Assembly (NCBI RefSeq): GCF_008923185.1
Contig: NZ_WBMT01000007.1
Coordinates: 365,568-429,567 of the forward strand
Source of the DNA: Actinomadura rudentiformis
GTDB taxonomy: Bacteria > Actinomycetota > Actinomycetes > Streptosporangiales > Streptosporangiaceae
Length of the DNA stretch: 64,000 nucleotides
Reading direction: 5' to 3'
Below, one piece after another: positions 8,104-17,454 of this stretch. The position numbers and the translations under genes are program-made. The notes under the pieces are model-generated. The model had not been told where the DNA came from. It did not search any database and saw only the letters and a list, made by a program, of their open reading frames with translations. The first letter of the stretch is position 1. Each line of letters starts with the position of its first letter.

Positions 8104-9729
8104 TCAGCGGATGTCGGTGTGACCCAGCTCGGTGAGGGTGGTCTCAGACGACGGGCTCTCCCACCGCACGTGACAGTCACGGCCCTTGAGCTCGACCGTG
8201 CAGATCGCGTTGTCGAACCACGGCCCTTCGGTGCGCTTCCACGACAGCGGCGGCCTGGGCACCTTCGAGAGCTTGGCCAGCAGGCGGAACGGCGCGCCGG
8301 TGATCCGCAGGGAGGCGAACTTGTTCGCCATGCGGAACGTGCCGACCAGCGGGTTGCGCAGCGGCGAGCACACGATCTGGGAGATCACCGACTGGGTGTG
8401 CGGGGAGGTGACCCGTGCCCGGTACGAGTAGTGGATGTCGCCGGACAGGAACGAGATCGTCGCCGGCGCCTTGCCGCGCTCCCCGTTGCCGACGGCGACC
8501 ACGTCCCGCGCCACCTCGCGGAACGAGGTGTCGAAGGCGGCCCAGTGCTCCAGATCGGCGCCCTGCCGCAGCTTCTCGCCGAGCCGGGCGGCACGCGGGC
8601 CCCAGGCGCCCTCAGCCATCGCCTCGTTCCACGACTCGGCATGGTGGATCGCACGCGGCAGCAGGTACGGCAGCGAACTCGCGATCAGCAGGTGGTCCAC
8701 GTCCCCCTGGCACTGCTCGTCCAGCCACTGGAACTCACCGTCGTCGAGCATGCCCCGCCGCTCCTCGGTCAGCAGCCGGGAGCAGCGGCTGTCCACGACG
8801 ATCAGCCGGGAGCCGTTGAGGTCGTGCGAGTAGCTCCAGCGGGCGCTCGCGGGGTCCTTGTCCGCCCGTTCGGCGAACTCGTCAAGGATCTTGCCCGCGT
8901 CCCCGCCGTCGGCTGAAGCGGCCCGTACCGCCTCGTAGACCGGGTCGCTCGCGCGCTCCTGGGGCGACAGGTTGCCCAGGTGCTGGTAGATCCAGTACGA
9001 GCCGATGCCGCCGGTGATGCGGGCGCGCCACCACGGCTGGGCCCACATCTGCTGCCGCCAGGTGTACGAGGTGTTCCAGTCGTCGCGGATGTCATGGTCG
9101 TCGAAGATCGTGAGGGTCGGCACCGTGGACAGGAGCCACCGCACCGCCGGATCCTCGTGCCAGGCCAGCTTGTAGAGGTAGGTGTAGTCCTCGAAGTCGG
9201 CGAGCTCCCCGACCGGCGGCTCCTTGGGATCGCGGCGGCTCCGGATGAAGGCCCTCATCTCGTCGCTGAGCTCGTCGGCGTACACCTGGTCGCCGACCAT
9301 CAGCAGCACGTTCGGCCAGTGCTCGTCCGAATCGCCCTCGGCGAGCCGGTGCGCGTACGCGGCGAGCGCGTCGATCCCGTGCTGGTTCGCCTTGTCCGGC
9401 GACCGGCGGCAGGAGCCGAACGAGATCCGCAGCGTCCCGGCCGGATCCAGGGTGCGGATCCGGCTCTGCGGGAACCGTGTCACGTCGTCCGGCCACACGG
9501 TCTCACCATCGATCGCCACCGAATACGGGGTGTCCGAGCCGGGTTCGAGTCCGTCGATCTCGACGAGCGCGTAATGGTGGCCGTGCACCGTGAACGTACG
9601 GGCGGTGGCGTCGAGGCCGCGTTCCTCGTTGAAGACGCGGACCTCGCTGGGTCGATCGGCCTCCACCCACACCGTCGCCGTCCGATCACCGACGTGACGC
9701 AGCAGGGGGCCGAGAACCAAAGCGGTCAT
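8104..9729 (-). CDS. PhoD-like metallophosphatase
   Basis: A 541-residue member of the PhoD/alkaline phosphatase D family, which cleaves phosphomonoesters or diesters with an Fe/Ca or similar metal centre. A beta-sandwich N-terminal domain (about 1-110) precedes the metallophosphatase domain, with the metal-binding blocks FGSCRRSPD, GDQVYAD, FDDHDIRDDWN and the closing SGDIHYSY. No signal peptide or Tat motif is visible, so this copy appears cytoplasmic, unlike secreted PhoD. The start at 9729 is chosen because AAGGA lies eight bases upstream; two earlier in-frame ATGs have no spaced ribosome site. Confidence 0.9.
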   Translation of the reverse strand: MTALVLGPLLRHVGDRTATVWVEADRPSEVRVFNEERGLDATARTFTVHGHHYALVEIDGLEPGSDTPYSVAIDGETVWPDDVTRFPQSRIRTLDPAGTLRISFGSCRRSPDKANQHGIDALAAYAHRLAEGDSDEHWPNVLLMVGDQVYADELSDEMRAFIRSRRDPKEPPVGELADFEDYTYLYKLAWHEDPAVRWLLSTVPTLTIFDDHDIRDDWNTSYTWRQQMWAQPWWRARITGGIGSYWIYQHLGNLSPQERASDPVYEAVRAASADGGDAGKILDEFAERADKDPASARWSYSHDLNGSRLIVVDSRCSRLLTEERRGMLDDGEFQWLDEQCQGDVDHLLIASSLPYLLPRAIHHAESWNEAMAEGAWGPRAARLGEKLRQGADLEHWAAFDTSFREVARDVVAVGNGERGKAPATISFLSGDIHYSYRARVTSPHTQSVISQIVCSPLRNPLVGTFRMANKFASLRITGAPFRLLAKLSKVPRPPLSWKRTEGPWFDNAICTVELKGRDCHVRWESPSSETTLTELGHTDIR

Positions 9730-9859
9730 ACTCCGCATCCTTAGCGGACTGAAAGCCTCCCCGTCCATTCTTTCGAAGGTTCGCCCCTCGTATGTGACCC
9801 CGTACCCGACCTCGGCCAGACCCCGCCGGGGCGGCAGGTACAGATGGACGTACGCATGT

Positions 9860-9874
9860 GCGCACGGTGTGCGC
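9860..9874 (+). promoter_or_regulatory. palindromic operator upstream of tetR gene
   Basis: GCGCAC and GTGCGC are perfect inverted arms around GGT, flanked by an imperfect outer extension (GCAT on the left, TATGC on the right). A -10-like TATGCT follows directly at 9875-9880. The position fits autorepression by the TetR protein encoded 38 bases downstream. Confidence 0.65.
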
Positions 9875-9912
9875 TATGCTGGCGGAGCCAGGGAGAGTCG
9901 AGGAGGTCACCC

Positions 9913-10650
9913 GTGCCAGCTCCCGAAAAGCCGATCCCTTCCGTGTGGACGCGTCCGCGCAAGCAGAAGGAACAACCGGCGCTGAGCCGGGAACGGATCG
10001 TCGCCGAGGCGGTCGCGCTCCTGGACGCCGAGGGCATCGACAACCTCAGCATGCGGAGCCTCGGCACCCGGCTCGGCGCCGGGGCCACCTCGCTCTACCG
10101 GCATGTCGCCAACAAGGACGAGCTGATCGAACTGGTCGTGGACGAGGTCTACGGCGAGCTTGAGGTGCGGGACGTCGGCGACCCCGCGGAGTGGCGCGCG
10201 GCGGCGGCCGACAGCGCTCACAGCCTGCGGTCGATGGCACTGCGGCACCCGTGGGTGGTCTCCGTCCTCGGCCAGGTCGGGCTCGCCTATCTGGGCCCGA
10301 ACATGATGAGCCTGACCGAGCGCATGCTCGCGATCTTCGAGGCGGCGGGCTTCGACCTGGCCGAGGCCGACCAGGCCATGAGCACGGTGATCTCGTATGT
10401 CATCGGCATGGTCACGAGCGAGGCCGCCTACCTTTCGGTGCTTGCCCGCAGCGGCCAGACCGAGCAGGAGTGGGTGGAGAGCCTCCGGCCCGCGGCCGAG
10501 GAGGCCACCAAGGACCACCCCCGGCTGAACGAGGGGTACGCCGCCCAGCGTGACAGGGATCCCGCCGAGATCCGCGAGGAGACCTTCAACTACGGCCTCG
10601 ACCGTGTCCTCGACGGGCTGGAGGTCCGGCTCGGGCACACGAAGGGCTGA
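9913..10650 (+). CDS. TetR-family transcriptional regulator
   Basis: A 245-residue repressor. The N-terminal helix-turn-helix runs from about residue 20 to 70 (LSRERIVAEAVALLDAEGIDNLSMRSLGTRLGAGATSLYRHVANKDEL), and the C-terminal ligand domain resembles the TetR_C_1 type. GTG at 9913 is preferred because AGGAGG lies six bases upstream; the frame is open to 9844 but would run across the operator at 9860-9874. It is divergent from the phosphatase gene, which it may also control. The ligand is unknown. Confidence 0.9.
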   Translation: MPAPEKPIPSVWTRPRKQKEQPALSRERIVAEAVALLDAEGIDNLSMRSLGTRLGAGATSLYRHVANKDELIELVVDEVYGELEVRDVGDPAEWRAAAADSAHSLRSMALRHPWVVSVLGQVGLAYLGPNMMSLTERMLAIFEAAGFDLAEADQAMSTVISYVIGMVTSEAAYLSVLARSGQTEQEWVESLRPAAEEATKDHPRLNEGYAAQRDRDPAEIREETFNYGLDRVLDGLEVRLGHTKG

Positions 10651-10733
10651 CAGCCGGGCACGAGTCACGGCCGGCTGCCAGCCCTGATCAGGCGGGCCGC
10701 AGGCTGTCGTGCCCGCGGCCCGGACGTGAACGG

Positions 10734-12095
10734 TCAGGCCTCGGAGGGCTTCTTCACCGTCGGCACGGCGGGGGCCTCCTCGATGGGCTTGGGTGCGGCT
10801 CCGTTCGCCCCGTTCGCCCCGTTGGAGCCGTTCATGTTGTTGAGGAGCGTGCGGGCGACGCCCAGGCCGGTGCCGCCGAGGGTGAGGGCCTTGGCGAGCA
10901 TGTCCTCGATGCCGTCGGCACCGTTCAGGACCACCATGTTGTCGACGTTGCCGAACACCTTCGCGCCGGCCTCGACGATCTGCGGCCACTGCTCGGCGAG
11001 CTGCTGCGCGATGACCGCCTCCTGGTTCACGGCCAGCGCCTCGGCGCGGGCCTTGATCGCCTGAGCCTCGGCGAGGCCCTTGCGCTGGATGGCGTCGGCC
11101 TGAGCCTCACCGAGCAGGCGGGTGGCCTCGGCCTCCCGCTGTGCCTTCAGTTGGACCTCGGTGGCGGCCGCCTGCGCGTGCGCGATGCGCTCCTCACGAT
11201 CGGCCTCGGCCAGCTTCACCTGCTCGTACGCGCGGGCGTCGGCGGGCTTGCGGACCTCGCTCTCCAGGCGCTTCTCGGTGCGCTCGGCCTCCAGTTCGGC
11301 GTTGCGCGTCTCCTTGAGGATGACCTCCTGGCGGGCCTGCTGGGCGGCCTGCTGGACCTGGCCCTCGTACTCGGCCTTCTTGATCTCGGTGTCCCGGATG
11401 ACGGCCGCGTTCTCCCGCAGGGCCTCCTGCTCGCGCTTGGTGGCCTCCTGGTCCCGCTCCGCCTCGGCGATGCGGGCGGATGCGGCGATCTTGGCGGCGT
11501 GGGGGCGGCCCAGGTTGGTGATGTAGCCGGTCTCGTCGTCGATCTCCTGTATCTGCAGCGAGTCGACCACCAGGCCGAGCTTGTTCATCTCCTCGGCGGC
11601 CGAGCTGCGCGTCTCGCCGGTGAGGCGCTCGCGGTTGAGGATCAGGTCCTCGACGGTCAGGTTGCCGATGATCGAACGCAGGTGACCGGTGAACAGCTCG
11701 TGGATCGCGCCGTCCATCGAGCCCTGCTGCTCCAGGAACCGGCGGGCGGCATTGGCGATCGAGACGAAGTCGTCACCCACCTTGTAGATGACCACGCCGC
11801 GCACCTTGACCGGGATGCCCTGCTGGGTGACGCAGCTGACCTCGAGATTGGCGGCCCGGCTGTCGAGCCGCAGGCGGCGGGCGACCTGGAAGCCCGGCAG
11901 CACCGAGGTGCCCTTGCCGGTCACGATCTTGAAGCCGAGGCTGTCCACCCCGTCGATCGGCTTCGACTTGGCCCCGAGACCAGAGATGATCAGCGCCTCG
12001 TTCGGCTCGGCCACCCGCCAGACCATCTTGAACAAAATGATGATCAGTACGAGGGCGGCGACGGCGGCTATCGCCACCACGGCGATCAAGGGCAT
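10734..12095 (-). CDS. SPFH/flotillin-type membrane scaffold protein
   Basis: A 453-residue protein with one N-terminal membrane helix (about residues 3-25), an SPFH domain (about 28-200, with RVAEPNEALIISG and VEDLILNRERLTGETRSSAAEEMNKLGL) and a long Ala/Glu-rich coiled coil (about 205-370), the classic flotillin plan. A Gly/Asn/Ala run near residue 430 precedes a Pro-rich tail. Flotillins organise membrane microdomains as oligomers. A mini-NfeD protein is encoded 150 bases upstream on the same strand, matching the known flotillin-NfeD partnership. Confidence 0.93.
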   Translation of the reverse strand: MPLIAVVAIAAVAALVLIIILFKMVWRVAEPNEALIISGLGAKSKPIDGVDSLGFKIVTGKGTSVLPGFQVARRLRLDSRAANLEVSCVTQQGIPVKVRGVVIYKVGDDFVSIANAARRFLEQQGSMDGAIHELFTGHLRSIIGNLTVEDLILNRERLTGETRSSAAEEMNKLGLVVDSLQIQEIDDETGYITNLGRPHAAKIAASARIAEAERDQEATKREQEALRENAAVIRDTEIKKAEYEGQVQQAAQQARQEVILKETRNAELEAERTEKRLESEVRKPADARAYEQVKLAEADREERIAHAQAAATEVQLKAQREAEATRLLGEAQADAIQRKGLAEAQAIKARAEALAVNQEAVIAQQLAEQWPQIVEAGAKVFGNVDNMVVLNGADGIEDMLAKALTLGGTGLGVARTLLNNMNGSNGANGANGAAPKPIEEAPAVPTVKKPSEA

Positions 12096-12248
12096 AGGAC
12101 CTCCTACGGGACCGGGCTGGTGCGATCAGCGACGAACTGCGCGAATCGACGTCGCACAATAGACGCAGAGGCCGTCCTGTCGGTTCGCATCAGAGCACGA
12201 CAGCCGAATGGCCACCTGAGGCCGCCCCGGAGAATCAGCCCCGGAGAA

Positions 12249-12452
12249 TCAGGCGCCCAGGGCCTGGGCCACGTACACGGTGCGCGGTGGGTGATACTCG
12301 ACCACCACGACGATGGTGCCGACCATGATCTCGTCGCGGGGATCGACCGGATGGGCGTAGAACGCCTCCACCCCGCCGCGGATCGGGATCATGACCTCGC
12401 CGACCAGGCCGGGGCCGATCTTGCCGGTGACCCGGCCCTCCTTGCCGATCAA
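12249..12452 (-). CDS. NfeD-like OB-fold domain protein (TTG start)
   Basis: A 67-residue protein equal to the soluble C-terminal OB-fold of NfeD (IGKEGRVTGKIGPGLVGEV, then a beta-rich tail ending YVAQAL). The open frame extends to 12566 but that part reads like non-coding arginine-rich sequence. TTG at 12452 is proposed as start because a GGGGGAA purine run lies just upstream and IGKEG is where homologous domains begin. NfeD proteins partner with SPFH proteins, and the flotillin gene follows on the same strand. The membrane helices of full NfeD are absent. Confidence 0.7.
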   Translation of the reverse strand: MIGKEGRVTGKIGPGLVGEVMIPIRGGVEAFYAHPVDPRDEIMVGTIVVVVEYHPPRTVYVAQALGA

Positions 12453-12627
12453 GCTTTCCCCCGCTCGCTCAAGTGGTCCGTCCGCAGGCCTTCCGCGCCG
12501 CCGCCGTGTGGCGTCCGCCGCCCCGCAGGTGAACGGTATCCGTTGGACGCGGCCCCTCGCGACCATGGAGGCCCTTCATGACCATGGAGGTCTGCGCGAC
12601 ACCGGCTGCCTCTCGCGACCACGATCG

Positions 12628-13338
12628 TCAGGGGAGGATCCGCTGCGCCTGGTCGTACGCCTGGCGGGCCAGGAGCTCGGCGTCGGCGCGGGTGGCGTTC
12701 GGGCCGTACAGGCTGACCGTGGCGAGGTAACGGCGGCCGCGCAGCACCACGTACCACGCCCTGGTGTGCGAGCTGCCCGAGACCGTCGTGATCCCGACGG
12801 TGCGCGAGCCCTCGCCGATCGTGCCGGGCGGCGTCTCGATCACCTGGTGCTCGGACCACTGCGCCCCGACCCTGGTGCGGAACGTCGCGCATCCGACGGG
12901 CACGCGGTTCCTGACGAGACGTTCGGCGGTGTCCGTGGGCATCGCCACCAGCGTCTCCGTCGCGATCTGGCCGCTCCCGCGCGAGAACGTCGCGACCGCA
13001 GCCGGAAGGCCCGCGTCCACAGCGCGCAGCGCACCGCTCGCGGCACCGGCGCAACGCGGCTTGTCCAGTCTGGCCTGGCGTTGCAGTTGCGCGGAGTTCT
13101 GCACGGCCTTGAGCGCTCCGTACTCCCCGGAGTCGGGTTCGCCGGTGCGCTGGTAACCGGGCACGTCGAGGAGCAGGGCCTGCTCCAGTTGGTCGGAGGT
13201 GTAGCCCGTGCCCGCCAGCGCTGCCCGACCGGTCGCCCGTACCGGCTCGAAGCGCTCGCCGTCACCGCCGCTGCAGGCGGACATCGCCGCCGTCGCCGTC
13301 AGGATTACCGCGATAGGAAGAACCCTCTGCGCCGCCAT
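12628..13338 (-). CDS. putative lipoprotein
   Basis: A 236-residue exported lipoprotein. The signal peptide MAAQRVLPIAVILTATAAMS ends at a lipobox with Cys22. The mature part is a mixed alpha/beta domain with two other cysteines (in KPRCAGAA and VGCATF) that could pair. It has no recognisable family motif. The ATG at 13338 is chosen because the signal peptide starts there; an upstream extension does not look like protein. It is followed by a small plain gap before the NfeD-like gene. Confidence 0.85.
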   Translation of the reverse strand: MAAQRVLPIAVILTATAAMSACSGGDGERFEPVRATGRAALAGTGYTSDQLEQALLLDVPGYQRTGEPDSGEYGALKAVQNSAQLQRQARLDKPRCAGAASGALRAVDAGLPAAVATFSRGSGQIATETLVAMPTDTAERLVRNRVPVGCATFRTRVGAQWSEHQVIETPPGTIGEGSRTVGITTVSGSSHTRAWYVVLRGRRYLATVSLYGPNATRADAELLARQAYDQAQRILP

Positions 13339-13443
13339 GCCGGTGACCCTAGGGGCACTCGGGTGCAAGACGGTGCAGACGACACGCCCTTGGCCCAAGT
13401 CAACCCAGACACACCACGATCGGACCGGGAGGGCGGCGGGGTC

Positions 13444-14130
13444 TCAGCCGGCGGGCGGGGTGGAGGCGTCGGCGCGGTCGTTGTAGACGCCCGTGTACTC
13501 CTGGCCGGAGAGCTTCTGGATCGTCTCGACGACCTCGTCGGTGATGGCCCGCCTGGCCTTGGCCGGGGCCAGGTCGCCGTAGTGCGTGAAGTCCATCGGG
13601 GGGCCGATCCGCACCGTGGGGCGCGGGCCGAAGAAACGCGGCAGCGAGGCGCCGATCGGCTGGATCTTCTCGGTGCCTTCGAGCCCGACGGGCAGCACGC
13701 GCGCGCCGGACGCCAGCACCAGCCAGCCCAGGCCGGTGCGCCCGCGATAGAGCCGGCCGTCCGGGGACCGGGTGCCCTCCGGATAGACGGCGAACGCGCC
13801 GCTGTTGTCGAGGATCTCGACCGCCTGCTCCAGCGCGCCCATCGCGGCCCGCTGGGCGCCGCGCTTGACCGGCACGTGCCCGAGGTTGGTCATGAACCAG
13901 CGGACGAAGCGCCCCTTGAGGCCGCTGCCGGCGAAGTAGTCGGCCTTGGCGATGTAGGTCACCGGGCGGGGGATGGCCAGCGGGATGATGAAGCTGTCGA
14001 TGAACGACAGGTGGTTGCTGGCCACGATGATCGGACCGTAGTCCGGGACGTTCTCGCCTCCGATGACCCGGGGGCGGAAAAGCACCCATAGGATCGGACG
14101 GACCACGCGGGTCATGAACGTGTAGAACAC
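13444..14130 (-). CDS. 1-acyl-glycerol-3-phosphate acyltransferase (PlsC family)
   Basis: Adds an acyl chain to lysophosphatidate or a related acceptor in phospholipid synthesis at the membrane. The catalytic NHLSFIDS box (HX4D) is near residue 42, FAVYPEGTRSPDGRLYRG is the substrate-binding motif, and KADYF lies between them. The GTG start at 14130 (VFYTFMTRVV) is preferred because AGGAGG sits four bases before it; a longer reading to 14244 lacks support. Length 228 residues is normal for the family. Confidence 0.92.
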   Translation of the reverse strand: MFYTFMTRVVRPILWVLFRPRVIGGENVPDYGPIIVASNHLSFIDSFIIPLAIPRPVTYIAKADYFAGSGLKGRFVRWFMTNLGHVPVKRGAQRAAMGALEQAVEILDNSGAFAVYPEGTRSPDGRLYRGRTGLGWLVLASGARVLPVGLEGTEKIQPIGASLPRFFGPRPTVRIGPPMDFTHYGDLAPAKARRAITDEVVETIQKLSGQEYTGVYNDRADASTPPAG

Positions 14131-14534
14131 CCAGCCTCCTGAATTCGGCACCGACACTGTAACGCCCGCGCCGATCCGGGCTCCCTCCGCCATCCTTCTT
14201 TTCATCGTGACCGGGTCACCATGAATGGACAACCAGCAGGTCAACAGCGAGGCGGGAAAGATATCTCACAGCAAGAACCGGCCTGGAAACCCCGCCAATA
14301 CCGGACCTCTGATCCAATACGCTCCGCCATTTCCTACCCTGGAGTAAGTTTCTGGCGCGTAGGTTTTCGAGTGTGCTCGGCCCAACACCGGTCACACCCT
14401 GAGGACCTGTACCTGTTCCCCGGAAGCGCTTGGAAAGCGCCGGGGGGTGCGCGATCCTGAGGAGTCACCGGGCAGGGTCGCAGGTCCACTCCTGACTACA
14501 GTCCACTCCTGACTAAGGGTGCGAGGTAGACCCC
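14131..14534. other. intergenic region between divergent genes
   Basis: About 400 bases separating the acyltransferase gene and the STAS gene. It must hold both promoters. No coding signal was recognised and no clear promoter consensus could be picked. Confidence 0.5.
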
Positions 14535-14888
14535 ATGGACTTCGACGTACATCTGATGCATCACGACCGCTGCACCCTCGTACGCGTGCAGGGCGAGATC
14601 GACGTGGTCTCCCGCCAGCAGTTCGAGAAGGCCATGTTCGATGTGATCGATACCGGCGGGCCGATGGTCGTGGACATGCGCCAGGTCACGTTCTGCGACT
14701 CGACCGGCCTGAACGCGATCGTCGCGGCCAACCGCCGGGCCGGGGAGCGCGGCACCGTCATCGCGCTGATCGCGCTGCCCGAACGTGTGGAGCGGGTGTT
14801 CCGCATCACCGGCATCGACAAGTTCGTGCCCGTCTACGAGACGCTCGGCGGCGCCCTCAACGCACTCCCCTCCACCGCCAGGCCCTGA
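14535..14888 (+). CDS. STAS-domain anti-sigma factor antagonist
   Basis: A 117-residue stand-alone STAS protein of the SpoIIAA/RsbV type. In such proteins an unphosphorylated serine lets the protein bind an anti-sigma kinase and free a sigma factor. The phosphorylation motif DSTGLN is at about residue 55, after the VDMRQVTF strand, and an alpha/beta STAS core covers the whole chain. No anti-sigma kinase gene is adjacent, so its partner is encoded elsewhere. Confidence 0.92.
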   Translation: MDFDVHLMHHDRCTLVRVQGEIDVVSRQQFEKAMFDVIDTGGPMVVDMRQVTFCDSTGLNAIVAANRRAGERGTVIALIALPERVERVFRITGIDKFVPVYETLGGALNALPSTARP

Positions 14889-14921
14889 CAGCGGAACAGC
14901 GGACGATGGTCCGGCCCGGTT

Positions 14922-14937
14922 CCGGGTCGCGACCCGG
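14922..14937. terminator. 16-base perfect palindrome between convergent genes
   Basis: CCGGGTCGCGACCCGG is self-complementary and lies between the STAS gene and the convergent end of the GlnH gene, so it may terminate both. It is surrounded by repeated CGGTC/CGGTCC motifs to about 15000. Confidence 0.4.
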
Positions 14938-15016
14938 GTCCCGTCCGGTCGCGGTCCAGTGCGGTCACGGCCCTGTCCGGTCGCGGTGCGGTGCGGTCCG
15001 TCCGGGGTGGTTGCGA

Positions 15017-15841
15017 TCAGGTGCAGCCCTCGAACTGGGGGACGCTGGTCGTGATCCGCAGGCCGGACTTGCTGAACCACTTGTCGAGGAACTCCTTGGC
15101 CTTGCCCTCCTGGTACATCTGGATGACGGCCCGGTTGACGGCCTCGCAGGCGGCCAGGTCCCCCTTCTTGAGGCCGATGCCGTACTTCTCGTCGGTGAAC
15201 GGCGAATTGATGATCTTGAGAGGCCGGCCGACGGCGAAGCCCGCCAGGATGAGGTCGTCGGTGGAGATGGCGTCGAGCTGGCCGGCGAGCAGCTTGGTCA
15301 GGCATTCGCCGTAGTTCCTGGCCTTGACCGTCGTCGCTGTGATCTTGCGTTCCTCGGTGACGCGTTTCCAGGAGTTGGAGCCCAGCACCTCGCACAGCCG
15401 TTTGCCCTTGAGGTCGCGCACGTTCTTGATGGAGGAGTCGTCGGCGCGGACCAGGGTGTCCTGGTGCGGCACGTAGTACGGCCCGCCGAACGTGACCTTG
15501 GTCTTGCGCTGGGCGGTGATGGAGTACGTGGCGAAGATCATGTCGACGGCGCCCGTGGCGAGCGCGGCCTCCCGCGCCGACGAGGGCGTCGTGCGGAAGG
15601 TGATCCGGCTCGGGGGCACACCGAGCTTGCCCGCGACGTACTTCGCCACGTCCACGTCGAAGCCCTCGTACGTACCGTCGCTCCGTTTGAGGCCGAGACT
15701 CGGCTGGTCCTCCTTGACGCCGATCACCAGCGACCGCTTATGCACGATCGAGCCCTGATCGGCCTCACCGCTCAGGCCGCAGCCGGCCAGGCCGGTCGCG
15801 GCGACCAGGATCGCGGCGGCGGCGACGCGTGACGTGCGCAT
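15017..15841 (-). CDS. glnH: GlnH-like amino acid binding lipoprotein
   Basis: A 274-residue periplasmic-type solute-binding protein (SBP family 3). The signal peptide ends in LAGC with Cys21 lipidated. The domain shows LVIGVKEDQPSLG, GFDVDVAKYVAG and the typical family hinge. In mycobacteria and corynebacteria GlnH binds aspartate/glutamate outside the cell and passes the signal through GlnX to PknG; no ABC permease is adjacent here, which fits sensing rather than transport. It is the last gene of the operon, 19 nt after the GlnX-like gene. Confidence 0.9.
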   Translation of the reverse strand: MRTSRVAAAAILVAATGLAGCGLSGEADQGSIVHKRSLVIGVKEDQPSLGLKRSDGTYEGFDVDVAKYVAGKLGVPPSRITFRTTPSSAREAALATGAVDMIFATYSITAQRKTKVTFGGPYYVPHQDTLVRADDSSIKNVRDLKGKRLCEVLGSNSWKRVTEERKITATTVKARNYGECLTKLLAGQLDAISTDDLILAGFAVGRPLKIINSPFTDEKYGIGLKKGDLAACEAVNRAVIQMYQEGKAKEFLDKWFSKSGLRITTSVPQFEGCT

Positions 15842-15860
15842 GGTCTTCCTCCTGTCAGCG

Positions 15861-17441
15861 TCAGCGGAATTCGGCCAGCCGGGGGCGGACCCCGACGAGG
15901 ATCAGCCCGGCGATGACGACGGCCGCCCCCACGGGGATCAGGTTCCAGCCGCCGAGCCCGCCGTCGCCGTCCTTGATGGCCTGGTCGAACGCGTCGCGGT
16001 GGGCCGCCGACAGCCGTACCAGCGCCCGGTCGTAGTCGTCGAAGTCCTTGATCGCTCCCGAGTCCCGGCCCATCCGGAGCGTGATCGCCGCGTTCCGGTC
16101 GTCGCCGGTGGCGAGCCGCCGCATCGTCTGGTCGTTCTCGATGACTTTCTGGTACGCGCGGAGCGTGTCGTTCAGCGCCGACGTCTCCAGCCCGGGACGA
16201 GCGCGGTTGGCCTCGTCCCCGAAGAACCCGAGGAACGCGCCGCGGTCCCTGGCCGGGTCGAAGCCGCGCAGCACCTCCGGCAGGCGCGCGTAGTAGGTCT
16301 CCAGGTTGACGGGCTTGCCCTGCGGATCGACGAAGAGCACGGCGAGCGACTTGTCGAGATAGGTCTGCTCGTAGGTGTCGGCCCGGCCGGGGTCGAGGAG
16401 GTAGCGGCTCTCGTCGGCGAACGCGCTGTGACTGATCGCCCGGGCGCGCGACAGCGCGAGGATCGAGTCGAACCCGTCCTCCTTGGCCTTCCTGAGATGG
16501 CCGGCTTGCGCGGACAGCAGGCCGGTGCTCGCCGCCACGAGCACGAACGCGACCACCGTCGCGAGGGCGAGCGCCGGGTTGACCAACCGCCGGAACCGCC
16601 CGGCGACGTAGACCTGGAGGACGAGCAGCGCCGCCAGCAGCAGCGCACCGGTGACCACGACCCACGTACGGCCGGACTCGATGGCCGTGCGCTTGCTCTC
16701 GTACGACTGCCGGACCGTGGCACCGCTGTCCAGGGTGAGGTTGTACGCCTTGGGCAGCAGCTCCATCTTCATCAGATCGGTGGCGCGCCGGTAGGTGTCG
16801 ATGACCTGCTGCGGGAGCTGGCCGGCGGCGTGGTTCGCCTGCCGGTCGAGGAGCATGGCTTCGCCGACGAGCCGCTCGTACCGGCCGAGCCCGTCGAGCA
16901 CCTCGCGCACGGTCCGCTGCATGTTGACGTTGTCGCCGGCGAGCTGCGCCGCCTGCACCGCCGCCTGCCCGGCCTCGACACGGCGGACCTCGTACCGCCG
17001 CAGCGCCTCGTCGTGGCCGATCCCGAGGTCGTGCTGCCGCCCGATCAGCAGGACGTTCGCCACCTGGGCGTCCATGTCGCTGAGCGCGAAGTAGAGCGAG
17101 CCGGTGGCCACGACCCGCGGCCCGGCGTCGTGCCCGATCGTCTGCACGCCGTCCCGGGCGTTCCCGATCGCCACGCTGAGCACCGCGAGCAGGGCGGCGA
17201 CACCGACCAGCGCCACGGCCGCGTACGCGCGGATGCGGCCGGGGATGGTGCCGAGCCACTGCGCGCGCAGGAACGTCTCCACCCGCGCGGCGATCCCCAT
17301 TGGCCGCCGCAGGTCGGGGGGTTCCCCCGCGATCTCGCGGTCACGCCCGCGTGCGGCCTGGCGGCCGGTGGGCGAGGTGGGCGGCGTCGCCGGGGCGGTC
17401 GCGGCATCGGGCCGGGTCTGGCTCTCGGGCTTCGTCGTCAT
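15861..17441 (-). CDS. glnX: GlnX-like sensor membrane protein
   Basis: A 526-residue protein with an intrinsically disordered cytoplasmic N-terminus (to about 65), a first membrane helix (about 72-92), a helical extracytoplasmic domain (95-225), two further membrane helices (about 235-255 and 265-290), a second helical domain (to about 495) and a final helix (500-518). The arrangement of two four-helix sensor-like domains resembles GlnX of the mycobacterial PknG pathway. It sits between the FHA and GlnH genes. The start region contains a 17-bp duplication that also covers the FHA stop codon. Confidence 0.8.
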   Translation of the reverse strand: MTTKPESQTRPDAATAPATPPTSPTGRQAARGRDREIAGEPPDLRRPMGIAARVETFLRAQWLGTIPGRIRAYAAVALVGVAALLAVLSVAIGNARDGVQTIGHDAGPRVVATGSLYFALSDMDAQVANVLLIGRQHDLGIGHDEALRRYEVRRVEAGQAAVQAAQLAGDNVNMQRTVREVLDGLGRYERLVGEAMLLDRQANHAAGQLPQQVIDTYRRATDLMKMELLPKAYNLTLDSGATVRQSYESKRTAIESGRTWVVVTGALLLAALLVLQVYVAGRFRRLVNPALALATVVAFVLVAASTGLLSAQAGHLRKAKEDGFDSILALSRARAISHSAFADESRYLLDPGRADTYEQTYLDKSLAVLFVDPQGKPVNLETYYARLPEVLRGFDPARDRGAFLGFFGDEANRARPGLETSALNDTLRAYQKVIENDQTMRRLATGDDRNAAITLRMGRDSGAIKDFDDYDRALVRLSAAHRDAFDQAIKDGDGGLGGWNLIPVGAAVVIAGLILVGVRPRLAEFR

Positions 17442-17454
17442 CGGCGGTTCTCTG

